Origin: Streptomyces nodosus
Lineage (GTDB): Bacteria > Actinomycetota > Actinomycetes > Streptomycetales > Streptomycetaceae
NCBI RefSeq assembly: GCF_008704995.1
Contig: NZ_CP023747.1
Span: 1,576,501 to 1,640,500, forward strand
Reading direction: 5' to 3'
DNA: 64,000 bases
How positions within the stretch are numbered: position 1 is the first letter of the stretch; every line of letters begins with the position of its first letter. The translations under genes and the position numbers were made by a program. The notes below the pieces were generated by a model. The model ran no database searches, was not told where the DNA came from, and was given only the letters and a program-made list of their open reading frames with translations. Positions 27,141 to 34,767 of this stretch are shown here, in pieces.

Positions 27141-27554
27141 ATGAACACCACGGTCAGCTGCGAGCTGCACCTGCGCCTCGTTGTGTCGAGCGAGTCCTCA
27201 CTGCCTGTTCCCGCGGGACTGCGGTATGACACGGCCGATCCCTATGCCGTGCACGCCACCTTTCACACCGGAGCCGAGGAGACCGTCGAGTGGGTGTTCG
27301 CCCGCGACCTCCTCGCGGAGGGCCTGCACCGGCCCACCGGCACCGGCGACGTCCGTGTCTGGCCGTCCCGGAGCCACGGACAGGGCGTCGTTTGCATCGC
27401 CCTGAGTTCTCCGGAGGGCGAGGCCCTGCTCGAGGCCCCGGCGCGGGCCCTGGAGTCGTTCCTGAAGCGTACCGACGCTGCCGTGCCACCCGGTACGGAG
27501 CACCGCCATTTCGATCTCGACACGGAGCTTTCCCACATCCTGGCCGAGAGCTAG
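27141..27554 (+). CDS. ssgB: Sporulation-specific cell division protein SsgB
   Basis: 137 residues, exactly the SsgB length, opening MNTTVSCELHLRLVVSSESS and containing the SsgA-like-protein core (YDTADPYAVHATFHTGAEE, WVFARDLLAEGL) and C-terminal HRHFDLDTELSHIL. SsgB positions FtsZ during the multiple septation of aerial hyphae, recruited by SsgA. It is among the most conserved sporulation proteins of morphologically complex actinomycetes, so its presence argues for a sporulating relative of S. coelicolor. GAAAGG lies upstream of the ATG. A perfect 24-bp hairpin ends the transcript, so the gene is monocistronic. Confidence 0.98.
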   Translation: MNTTVSCELHLRLVVSSESSLPVPAGLRYDTADPYAVHATFHTGAEETVEWVFARDLLAEGLHRPTGTGDVRVWPSRSHGQGVVCIALSSPEGEALLEAPARALESFLKRTDAAVPPGTEHRHFDLDTELSHILAES

Positions 27555-27622
27555 CGCACCCCTCAGAATCGCCCGGCGCCGTCCACTCGGGGAGACGGCT
27601 CGGGCCAGGACAACCGCAAACG

Positions 27623-27675
27623 GCACACCCGGGCGCCGCCGCCGCGTATCTCGCGGCGGCGGCGCCCGGGTGTGC
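27623..27675. terminator. 24-bp perfect-stem terminator after ssgB
   Basis: The left arm 27623-27646 (GCACACCCGGGCGCC...) is complementary over all 24 bases to 27652-27675, with a 5-nt loop TATCT. It isolates ssgB from the CGNR gene. Confidence 0.9.
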
Positions 27676-27854
27676 GCGGTGGGTGACGGTGACGCTCCGC
27701 AGTGTGTCGCCGCGGTCGACGTGGTGTCTCCGGACCGTTCCCGGCGATCGCGGAGGGCCCCGGCTCGACCGGCGGCGCTCCAGCGCGGCCCTGAGCCGCT
27801 AGGCTCGGCCAGCATCGGCGGGCGCCCGCCCGACCCCAGGCCAGGGAGCGACAC

Positions 27855-28412
27855 GTGCTGATCACTCACGACACCCGGTGCGCGCTCGACCTCGTGGTGG
27901 ATCTGGTGAACACCGCACCCGAGGACGACGAGACGGAAGGCCTCCCGGATGTCGCCGCCCTCGACGACTTCGCACGCAACCACGACCTGAGCGATGTCGG
28001 CGTCCTCTCGGAACTCGACCTCTCCGCGGTGCACAGGATCCGGGGGCGGTTCGCCGCGATCTTCGCCGCCGAGGACGCCCGGACCGCGGCCGGGCTGATC
28101 AACGAGCTGGTCGCGGCGGCGGGAACGACTCCCCGGCTCACGGACCACGACGGCTACGACTGGCATGTCCACTACTTCGCGCCCGGCGCCTCCGTCGCCG
28201 ATCACATCGCCGCGGACTGCGGGATGGCTCTGGCGTTCTTCGTGGTGGCCGGGGAGGAGGAGCGGCTGCGCCGCTGTGAGGCGCCCGACTGCCGGCGCGC
28301 CTTCGTCGATCTCTCCCGCAACCGCTCCCGCCGCTACTGCGACAGCCGAACCTGCGGGAACCGTCTCCATGTGGCCGCGTACCGCGCACGCCGCAAGGAG
28401 GCGGCGGGCTGA
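27855..28412 (+). CDS. CGNR zinc-finger transcriptional regulator (ABATE domain)
   Basis: 185 residues. The N-terminal ABATE-type domain (LITHDTRCALDLVVDLVNT, then helices) precedes the C-terminal treble-clef zinc finger: C141-x4-C146 and C162-x4-C167 followed by the defining CGNR tetrad and a basic AAYRARRK tail. CGNR proteins are presumed stress-linked DNA-binding regulators; the ligand of the ABATE domain is unknown. The start is GTG with AGGGAG at 7 nt. It stands alone downstream of the ssgB terminator. Confidence 0.9.
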   Translation: MLITHDTRCALDLVVDLVNTAPEDDETEGLPDVAALDDFARNHDLSDVGVLSELDLSAVHRIRGRFAAIFAAEDARTAAGLINELVAAAGTTPRLTDHDGYDWHVHYFAPGASVADHIAADCGMALAFFVVAGEEERLRRCEAPDCRRAFVDLSRNRSRRYCDSRTCGNRLHVAAYRARRKEAAG

Positions 28413-28857
28413 GCGGCGAACGGGGGCGGCGCACCGTGGCGCACGGCCGGAGCGGCGGGGCTGACGGAGCCCTCGGCGGGTGACGCCAGGGGCTCCGCAT
28501 ACGGCTCAGAGCATCAGCAGATCGTGCAGTGATGCCATGAGCAGCAGGCAGCCGACAACCGCAAGGAAGATCATCAGCGGTGGCTGGGAAAGCGCGAAGA
28601 GACAACCCCGGCGCTCCTCGGGAGGAGCGCCGGCGTCACTCTGGGTTCTGTCCAGCATCTCGCGGCGATCATGACTCAGCCGACGCCCGCCACGCGATCA
28701 ACACGCTCGGAATGACGAGTAGTTCTCCGATATCCGTGATCTACGGAACGAAGCTGATCTCGATGTGTGCGACCGTGATCATCCGTCGGTGCCGTGCGAC
28801 CGCTGTGCCGTTTCCGCCTTCATATGCCGGCCTGATGTGACGTGCTCATATGCCCGC
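28413..28857. other. Intergenic region with terminator hairpin and possible micro-ORF
   Basis: 445 nt between convergent genes. It holds an 11-bp hairpin at 28608-28633 (CCGGCGCTCCT with its complement, loop CGGG) and, on the minus strand, a 22-codon hydrophobic frame at 28506-28574 (MIFLAVVGCLLLMASLHD then LLML) without a clear ribosome site. Confidence 0.55.
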
Positions 28858-29307
28858 TCATATGCCGTGCTTCTTCAGGATGGCCTCGATGTCGCTGAAG
28901 TCGTCCGCGGAGTCGCTCGACGACCTCGGCGCGGCGGATGCCGGCCGGGCGGCCGGGCTCTTCGCGCCGCCCAGGGCCGGGGTCGAGGACGACGGGGCCA
29001 CCGCCTCCCGCTGAGCGGCCCGGGCCGCCTTGCGCTCCTTGCGGCTGCCGCCGCCTCTGCGTTCCACGGCCCGGGTGCTCGCGAACAGCACCCAGGCCAC
29101 ACCGAGCACCCCGAAACCCGCCCATGCGGTGGGGCTGAAGGCCGTGTGGGCCAGCCAGCCCACGGCTCCCGTCATCACCAGGCCCACGGGAACGAGCGCG
29201 TACGCGGCGATCCGGGCGGCCGCGAGGAAGCGCTTGCGATAGGCGGTGACCACGGCCACGCCCAGGCCGGCCGCAGAGACGGCGGAACATACTGTCTCGG
29301 CGATCAT
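28858..29307 (-). CDS. Small two-helix membrane protein with charged tail
   Basis: 149 residues, not recognised. A hydrophobic segment near the N terminus (VCSAVSAAGLGVAVVTAY) is followed by two more (IAAYALVPVGLVMTGAVGWL and WAGFGVLGVAWVLFA), then a basic stretch (RRGGGSRKERKAARAAQRE), a Ser/Ala/Pro linker, and a conserved-looking end, DDFSDIEAILKKHGI, a short acidic-amphipathic motif that could bind a partner. The ATG at 29307 has GGGAGG 5 nt upstream. Divergent from the DsbA-like gene. Confidence 0.8.
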   Translation of the reverse strand: MIAETVCSAVSAAGLGVAVVTAYRKRFLAAARIAAYALVPVGLVMTGAVGWLAHTAFSPTAWAGFGVLGVAWVLFASTRAVERRGGGSRKERKAARAAQREAVAPSSSTPALGGAKSPAARPASAAPRSSSDSADDFSDIEAILKKHGI

Positions 29308-29527
29308 CCGGTCCTCCCACACAGAAATCGGTCGGGCTGAGCTGGTTCGGCCCCTTCCATCCTGCACCTCCCGGTGCTCCGTGGGCCACGGTCCGGACGG
29401 ACCTCAGGGAGATCTCCGGGTCGGCTCCTCCTCAGGGTGCGGCCCCGTCTCCACCTGTGCCGTCCCTGCGTGCCGGGCACGGAGGTCCCGTTCGGGGATC
29501 ACGGGGCGTACTGGAAGACTGGTGACC

Positions 29528-30052
29528 ATGAGTGAGTCCTCCCCCGCAGCTGCCGCCGCCCCCGTCCTGGACGTGTGGTGCGAGCTCCAGTGCCCCGACT
29601 GCCGCACCGCCCTCGACGATCTGCGCGCCCTGCGTGCCCGCTACGGCGACCGGCTGGAGCTGCGGCTGCGGCACTTCCCGCTGGAGAAGCACCGGCACTC
29701 CTTCGCCGCCGCGCAGGCCGCCGAGGAGGCGCTGGAACAGGAGCAGGGCTGGGCCTATGTGGAGGCCGTGCTCGGCCGGGTCGAGGAGCTGGACCGCCGG
29801 GGAGAGCCGTTCCTCATCGAGGTGGCCCGCGAACTCGGCCTGGACGCCGAGGAGTTCGACACCGCGCTGATCGACGGCCGGCACATCCTGATCGTGGACG
29901 CCGACCACGCCGAGGGCAAGGCGATCGGGGTGACCGGCACCCCGACATATGTGATCGGCGGCGAGCGCCTCGACGGGGGCAAGAGCCAGGAGGGCCTGCG
30001 CGAGCGCATCGAGGAGATCGCGGACCGGCTGCTGGCGGCACGAGAGGACTGA
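29528..30052 (+). CDS. DsbA-family thioredoxin-like oxidoreductase
   Basis: 174 residues with no signal peptide, so probably cytoplasmic. The thioredoxin fold has the active-site CPDC at 22-25 (within WCELQCPDC), a helical insertion typical of DsbA/FrnE-type proteins, and the cis-proline loop VTGTPTYVIGGERL. The substrate is unknown; FrnE-like proteins act on disulfides or in polyketide maturation. ATG 29528 was chosen; a GTG two codons upstream is possible. Divergent from the small membrane protein. Confidence 0.9.
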   Translation: MSESSPAAAAAPVLDVWCELQCPDCRTALDDLRALRARYGDRLELRLRHFPLEKHRHSFAAAQAAEEALEQEQGWAYVEAVLGRVEELDRRGEPFLIEVARELGLDAEEFDTALIDGRHILIVDADHAEGKAIGVTGTPTYVIGGERLDGGKSQEGLRERIEEIADRLLAARED

Positions 30053-30147
30053 ACCCCGGGCGGCCGGTGGGAGCCGAGTCCCTCGCCCCCACCGGCCGCG
30101 CCGGCGACAGCCGAGAGCAACAGCGGGAACAACGGTTGGGGCAACGG

Positions 30148-30972
30148 CTAGAGCAACGGCTTGAAGAAGGAGGAGCGCACCGTCCGGTATCCGAGGGACT
30201 CGTAGAGCCGCTCCGCCGGGGTGTTGCCCGCGAACACATTGAGGCCGAGGAGGCCCCTTCCGGCGCCGATCGCCTGCGCCTCCGCCAGCCGCATCAGCGC
30301 CCGGCCGTGTCCCCGGCCGCGGTGGGCGTCGTCGACCTCGACGTTGTAGACGAACGCCCCGTCCTCCCGCAGCGCCAGCCACAGGGTGCCCGCCCGCGTC
30401 CCCTCCTGTTCCAGGACGCTGAAGAGCATGTTCTCGGTGGCCGAACCCTGTGGCAGCAGCCGCTCGTAGTCGCGCCGCGCCTTGGTACGGGCCTCGGCCT
30501 CCGGGACGCCCCTGTCGATCCAGGAATGCGCGTAGTGCTCCGCCTGGTCGGCCTGCCACGCCCCGAACTCCGTCTCGGTCATGGGCCGGGCCAGGCTCCC
30601 GGCGGGCAGTGCGGGCGGGGTGTCGCCGAGCGGCTTCTCCATACCGCGGTTGCGCAGCACATAGCCGAGCGCCTCGGCGAGCCGCAACGCCGCCCCGGCC
30701 TCGGCGGGGACGGTGGCCTCGATCCGGACACAGCCCCAGCCGCGCACCACCTCCTCGGCGGCGAGCGCCGCCACCGTGGCCCGGCCGCGCCCGCGGTCCG
30801 GCTCCTCGATGCGCAGGTCCAGTATCTCGGCCACCGTGTCGCCGAAGGCGGAAGAGGTGGCGAGACGTATCGCGCCCACGGGACGGCTGTTCACACACAC
30901 CTGATAGCGGCGTGAACGCGTCCCGTCGGCCGCGTGCTGAAGCGGCTCGACCGGCCGCAGGGTCGTGGTCAT
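30148..30972 (-). CDS. GNAT acetyltransferase with two GNAT-like domains
   Basis: 274 residues. The N-terminal half (to about 110) contains a degenerate GNAT unit (EILDLRIEEPDRGRGRATVAALAAEEVVR). The C-terminal half has a complete one with the acetyl-CoA motif VDDAHRGRGHGRALMRLAEAQA and the GLNVFAGNTPAERLYESLGYRTV strand-helix pair. Tandem GNATs of this type include mycothiol synthase, but the similarity is not enough to name the substrate. The start MTTTLRPVEP lacks an obvious strong ribosome site. Confidence 0.88.
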   Translation of the reverse strand: MTTTLRPVEPLQHAADGTRSRRYQVCVNSRPVGAIRLATSSAFGDTVAEILDLRIEEPDRGRGRATVAALAAEEVVRGWGCVRIEATVPAEAGAALRLAEALGYVLRNRGMEKPLGDTPPALPAGSLARPMTETEFGAWQADQAEHYAHSWIDRGVPEAEARTKARRDYERLLPQGSATENMLFSVLEQEGTRAGTLWLALREDGAFVYNVEVDDAHRGRGHGRALMRLAEAQAIGAGRGLLGLNVFAGNTPAERLYESLGYRTVRSSFFKPLL

Positions 30973-31080
30973 CAGGGACGTTCTACCCCTCGGGAAGGAT
31001 CGGGCCCACCGAATTTCCGGGGCGAACCGGGCCGGACCTCAGCACGGCCGGGCCCCGGCTCCGCGCGTCCGGGCCGGACC

Positions 31081-31902
31081 TCACGGATCGAGGTCGTCCG
31101 CGGCGCGCTCGGCGAAGATCCGCATGGCCTTGGCGGTCACCGGTCCGGGCGCCCCCGGCAGCTCACGGCCGTCGACCCGGTGCACGGCCTGGACGTCCCG
31201 CAGTGTGGAGGTGAGGAAGACCTCGTCCGCGTGCTCCAGGACGTCCAGCGGCAGATCGGTCTCCCGGGCTCCGGTCCACTGGACGGTGAGCGCGCGGGTG
31301 ATGCCCGCGAGACACCCCGAGGCCAGGGGCGGGGTGTGGATCTCGCCGTCGAGCACCACAAAGACATTCGATCCCGTGCCCTCGCAGAGCCGTCCCACCG
31401 TGTTGGCGAACAGCGCCTCGCTGGCGCCCTGCTGGGAGGCGCGGGCGAGAGCGACCACGTTCTCGGCGTACGACGTGGTCTTGAGGCCGGTCAGCGCGCC
31501 GCGCTCGTTGCGGGTCCAGGGCACGGTGATCACGGCGGTGGAGTCGGGCCGCCGGCCGGTGGCGCCGAGGGCGACCACCAGGGTCGGGCCCTGGTCACCG
31601 CGGTCCGAACCGAGCGGGCCGTGGCCCCCGGTGTAGGTGACGCGCAGGCGCCCGAGCGGCATCGGGTCGGCCTCCAGCACGGCGGCACAGGCATGGCGGA
31701 CCTCGTCGAGGTCCGGGTCCTCGAGACCCAGGCCGCGCGCCGAGCGGGTGAGCCGGTCGAGGTGGCGGGTCAGTGCGAACGGCCGTCCCTCGACGGCCTT
31801 GACGGTCTCGAAGATGCCGTCGCCGACGGTCAGTCCGTGGTCGAACACGGAGACGCGGGCGGACTCGGTGTCCCGCAGCGCGCCGTCGAGCCAGATCTTC
31901 AC
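31081..31902 (-). CDS. Aminodeoxychorismate lyase-type class IV PLP enzyme
   Basis: 273 residues with the branched-chain aminotransferase/4-amino-4-deoxychorismate lyase fold: WLDGALRDTESARVSVFDHGLTVGDGIFET at the N terminus, the PLP-lysine segment GLKTTSYAENV, and the phosphate-binding GTGSNVFVVLDGEIHTPPLASGCLAGITR. It would release pyruvate from aminodeoxychorismate to give p-aminobenzoate for folate. The role rests on coupling: the GTG start overlaps the stop of the chorismate-binding gene as GTGA. Confidence 0.88.
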   Translation of the reverse strand: MKIWLDGALRDTESARVSVFDHGLTVGDGIFETVKAVEGRPFALTRHLDRLTRSARGLGLEDPDLDEVRHACAAVLEADPMPLGRLRVTYTGGHGPLGSDRGDQGPTLVVALGATGRRPDSTAVITVPWTRNERGALTGLKTTSYAENVVALARASQQGASEALFANTVGRLCEGTGSNVFVVLDGEIHTPPLASGCLAGITRALTVQWTGARETDLPLDVLEHADEVFLTSTLRDVQAVHRVDGRELPGAPGPVTAKAMRIFAERAADDLDP

Positions 31903-32942
31903 GTAAGGGTCCCTCCGCTTTCCTCGTACGCCCCAGACGCTACCGCGAGCAGCCGGGCCGCCTTGAGCTCGGTCTCCCGCCACTCCCGGTCCGGGTCGGA
32001 TCCCCAGGTGATCCCCGCGCCGGCGCCGAAGCGCAGGACGCCTTCGGCCCGGTCGATCCAGAAGGTGCGGATGCCGACCGCCAGCTCCCCCACGCCCCGG
32101 TCCGCGTCGACCCAGCCGATACCGCCGCAGTAGGGGCCGCGGGGCGCGGTCTCCAGGGCGTCGATGATCCTGAGGGCGCTGGACTTGGGGGCGCCGGTGA
32201 TCGAGCCGGCCGGGAAGGCTGCGGCCAGCAGCTGTGGCCAGCCCGCATCCGGGAGCAGCTCGCCGCGGACCATGGAGACAAGATGGACCAGACCGGGGTG
32301 CTTCTCGACCACGCACAGGTCGGGGACGGTCACGCTGCCGGTGGTGCAGACGCGTCCCAGGTCGTTGCGGACCAGGTCCACGATCATCACGTTCTCGGCG
32401 TGGTCCTTCTCCAGCAGGTCCGCCTCGGTGCGCCCGGTGCCCTTGATCGGGCCGGACTCCACGACGCGGCCCGCGCGGCGCAGAAAGAGCTCGGGGGACG
32501 CGGTGGCGATCTCCACGCCGTGCCCCGGAAGACGAATCGTTCCTGCGTACGGCGCCGGGTTGCCGCGGGCCAGCACGGCGGTCAGGGCGTCCACATCGAC
32601 GCCGGGCGCGACGGGCGCGGAGAGCACCCGGCAGAGGTTCACCTGGTAGACCTCGCCGGTCGCGATGCGCTCACGGATCCGGCGCACCCCCGCCGTGTAC
32701 GCGGCGCGGTCGAGCGATGACGTCCAGTCGGCGGCCGCCGGTCCGCGCCACCCGCCCGGCACCGGGGCGGGCACCGGTTCTTCCCGTACGTCATCGAAGC
32801 GGGCGCAGGTCAGACGTCCTTCGTAATCCGCACAGACCGCCCAGAAACCGGTGGAATCAAGGGCCGCGGGATCACTGGTGACATCGATGAGACCGGTGGC
32901 GACACGGTCGCCGAAACGAGCGAGAGGAGGCAGGTCGTGCAC
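31899..32942 (-). CDS. pabB: Aminodeoxychorismate synthase component I (chorismate-binding)
   Basis: 347 residues of the anthranilate synthase/ADC synthase component I fold. Diagnostic elements are ATGEVYQVNLCRVLS, the PIKGTGRTEADLL segment, DLVRNDLGRVC and FPAGSITGAPKSSALRII. The PIKGT form favours aminodeoxychorismate synthase over anthranilate synthase, in line with the lyase gene downstream. It is shorter than fused forms and lacks a glutaminase domain. GTG 32942 has no ribosome site, but TAGACT lies 7 nt upstream, so the mRNA may be leaderless. Confidence 0.88.
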   Translation of the reverse strand: MHDLPPLARFGDRVATGLIDVTSDPAALDSTGFWAVCADYEGRLTCARFDDVREEPVPAPVPGGWRGPAAADWTSSLDRAAYTAGVRRIRERIATGEVYQVNLCRVLSAPVAPGVDVDALTAVLARGNPAPYAGTIRLPGHGVEIATASPELFLRRAGRVVESGPIKGTGRTEADLLEKDHAENVMIVDLVRNDLGRVCTTGSVTVPDLCVVEKHPGLVHLVSMVRGELLPDAGWPQLLAAAFPAGSITGAPKSSALRIIDALETAPRGPYCGGIGWVDADRGVGELAVGIRTFWIDRAEGVLRFGAGAGITWGSDPDREWRETELKAARLLAVASGAYEESGGTLT

Positions 32943-33121
32943 GTGATCGAGTCTAGGGCGGGTGTCCTCCGGGTGACCCCGATGTGTCCCCCTCGGACAC
33001 CCCGGCCGTGTCGCCGACCGGACGCAGCGCAGCACGCTGCACAAACGCGTTTTTGTACTGGCACCGGAATCCGCTAGAGTTCAACACGTCGCCGGGACGC
33101 GCAAGCGATCCGAAACGACAG

Positions 33122-33194
33122 GCGGACGTAGCTCAGTTGGTAGAGCGCAACCTTGCCAAGGTTGAGGTCGCGAGTTCGAGCCTCGTCGTCCGCT
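33122..33194 (+). tRNA. tRNA-Gly (anticodon GCC)
   Basis: 73 nt. Acceptor GCGGACG/CGTCCGC, discriminator T, anticodon stem CAACC/GGTTG with loop TTGCCAA, T loop TTCGAGC. First of five clustered tRNA genes. Confidence 0.97.
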
Positions 33195-33232
33195 CGTAGG
33201 AACCAGGGATCCTCCAGGGCCCCTGCACTCCC

Positions 33233-33303
33233 GGTGGAGTGGCCGAGAGGCGAGGCAACGGCCTGCAAAGCCGTCTACACGGGTTCAAATCCCGTCTCCA
33301 CCT
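33233..33303 (+). tRNA. tRNA-Cys (anticodon GCA)
   Basis: 71 nt. Acceptor GGTGGAG/CTCCACC, discriminator T (usual for tRNA-Cys), anticodon stem ACGGC/GCCGT with loop CTGCAAA, T loop TTCAAAT. 38 nt after tRNA-Gly. Confidence 0.97.
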
Positions 33304-33307
33304 CCAA

Positions 33308-33379
33308 GGACGATTAGCTCAGCGGGAGAGCGCTTCCCTGACACGGAAGAGGTCACTGGTTCAATCCCAGTATCGTCCA
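33308..33379 (+). tRNA. tRNA-Val (anticodon GAC), copy 1
   Basis: 72 nt. Acceptor GGACGAT/ATCGTCC, anticodon stem CTTCC/GGAAG with loop CTGACAC, T loop TTCAATC, discriminator A. It starts 4 nt after tRNA-Cys, so both must be cut from one precursor. Confidence 0.97.
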
Positions 33380-33433
33380 CTGGTCCGCGAGGACCACGGT
33401 CCGCCGGGGTCGGTATGATCCCCGAGGATCCCC

Positions 33434-33505
33434 GCGCGATTAGCTCAGCGGGAGAGCGCTTCCCTGACACGGAAGAGGTCACTGGTTCAATCCCAGTATC
33501 GCGCA
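33434..33505 (+). tRNA. tRNA-Val (anticodon GAC), copy 2 with altered acceptor stem
   Basis: 72 nt. Identical to the neighbouring copies except the acceptor stem, GCGCGAT/ATCGCGC in place of GGACGAT/ATCGTCC. Both changed pairs are compensated on the 3' side. Confidence 0.97.
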
Positions 33506-33547
33506 CGCGTCACCCAGGCCGTCTCCACGGAGCGGCCCTGGCCCCGA

Positions 33548-33619
33548 GGACGATTAGCTCAGCGGGAGAGCGCTTCCCTGACACGGAAGAGGTCACTGGT
33601 TCAATCCCAGTATCGTCCA
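33548..33619 (+). tRNA. tRNA-Val (anticodon GAC), copy 3
   Basis: 72 nt, same sequence as copy 1 from acceptor to discriminator. Last gene of the tRNA cluster; a strong hairpin follows 6 nt later. Confidence 0.97.
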
Positions 33620-33625
33620 CATCCC

Positions 33626-33654
33626 GAAGCCCCCGGTCCCTGACCGGGGGCTTC
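33626..33654 (+). terminator. Terminator of the tRNA cluster
   Basis: A perfect 12-bp stem (GAAGCCCCCGGT with its complement) and a 5-nt loop CCCTG, starting 6 nt past the last tRNA. Confidence 0.85.
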
Positions 33655-33729
33655 GTCGTGGCTCAACTCCTCGCCCTGCGGTGGTGCTTCGCCGGGCGGG
33701 AAGGCGTCGACTCCGGCGGGACAAAGACA

Positions 33730-33761
33730 ACGCCCGCGCAGCTCCCCAGCTGCGCGGGCGT
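33730..33761 (-). terminator. Terminator facing the tRNA cluster
   Basis: A perfect 14-bp stem (ACGCCCGCGCAGCT with its complement) and a CCCC loop, about 90 nt downstream of the 69-residue minus-strand gene. It probably ends that transcript. Confidence 0.75.
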
Positions 33762-33850
33762 CTGTGCCGTCCGCCGCACCCCCGTCCCCACGGGGTTTCA
33801 TATGGGTGGATGTCCCCGCCCGGACCGCTCTTCCGGGCCTGGGGCGCCGC

Positions 33851-34060
33851 TCAGCGCCCCAGCATCACTCCCACGGACGACGCTTGTGCGACCACTGCGT
33901 CCCAGCCGCCGAAGGCGTAGGCGAGCAGGGCCGCCAGAGGAAGGACCATCGCGATCGCCACCAGCGGGTGGCGGCGGTCCGGGCGACCCGTGCCGAACGC
34001 GGCGGAGTACGCCCTGCGTCCCTGCGTGCGGATCGCTGTCCGCGGTGCCGTCCGGGTCAT
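33851..34060 (-). CDS. Small membrane protein, 69 residues
   Basis: Not recognised. The N terminus is Arg/Thr-rich and basic (MTRTAPRTAIRTQGRR). One strong membrane helix follows (HPLVAIAMVLPLAALLAYAFGG) and a short tail ends in QASSVGVMLGR. The start is supported by GGAGAGGG 4 nt upstream, and the gene is followed by a terminator, so it looks real despite its size. Function unknown. Confidence 0.7.
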   Translation of the reverse strand: MTRTAPRTAIRTQGRRAYSAAFGTGRPDRRHPLVAIAMVLPLAALLAYAFGGWDAVVAQASSVGVMLGR

Positions 34061-34767
34061 GGTCCCTCTCCTGACCGTTGAGTCGTAGTACTTCGTGTCC
34101 TTGACAAGCGGCGGGCGACCGACCTCGGGGGACGAGTGCTGCACCCGCCGCTCGACATCAAATCTAGGCAGCGGGGCGTCCGGGGTCGTCATGCCCGCGT
34201 ACCTATTGCCGGGCCTCCAGGAGGATGAGTGGCGTCCCACGGTGTACTCCCCTGGGTGGAGGCCGGGTCCCCGGTCTCAGGGTCTTCCCCGAGGAAACGC
34301 CCGAGGCTTCGCGGAAGGGCCCGGTGGGGTGGCCGGAGGGCCCCGGTGCCTCCCCGGAAAGTGCCCGGTCCCGAGGAGGGGGTGCCCGGTGTACCCCTTC
34401 CGTTCCGAACCGTCCCGGGTGCCCCCACCGGGTGACATCACTCACGTCCCCGGCACCCCCGTGCAGGGCCGTCCCCGCCCTGCGGACCGCCCCGTGGACC
34501 GCAGGCCCGTCCCCCGGGGGCCGGGTCCCCACCGTCCGCGCCCCTCCCCGCACGGCACCCGTCGTCGATCCAACCCCCCTGTCCCATCGGACGGTTGGGA
34601 TCACAGGTGACGCACAGCAAACCCGTCCGGCCCGGTGCTGACCGCCTGTCAAGTCTCCTGTGCGGCACCGACAATCGATCCGGGCGAGAGGGCGCGGCCT
34701 CTCTGCGCACCCGGCCGTGGAAACGTAAGCTGTGGCTCGTCAGACGGACCGGGCAGCGGGGATGGAC
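34061..34767. other. Long non-coding interval upstream of the Ser/Thr kinase
   Basis: About 700 nt. Very G/C-homopolymeric between 34250 and 34560 with many short inverted repeats. Frames on both strands are Pro/Arg/Gly-rich and lack ribosome sites or family resemblance. TTGTCGGTG occurs on the minus strand near 34670 but without a correct -10. No confident promoter for the kinase was identified. Confidence 0.5.

Noticed and set aside
34095-34652. Pro/Arg/Gly-rich frames upstream of the kinase on both strands
   Set aside because: No ribosome sites, no family resemblance, overlapping in several frames at once.
34660-34680. Second PafBC-type promoter (TTGTCGGTG on the minus strand)
   Set aside because: After the required 8 bp comes GAGACT, not TANNNT, and no gene follows closely on that strand.
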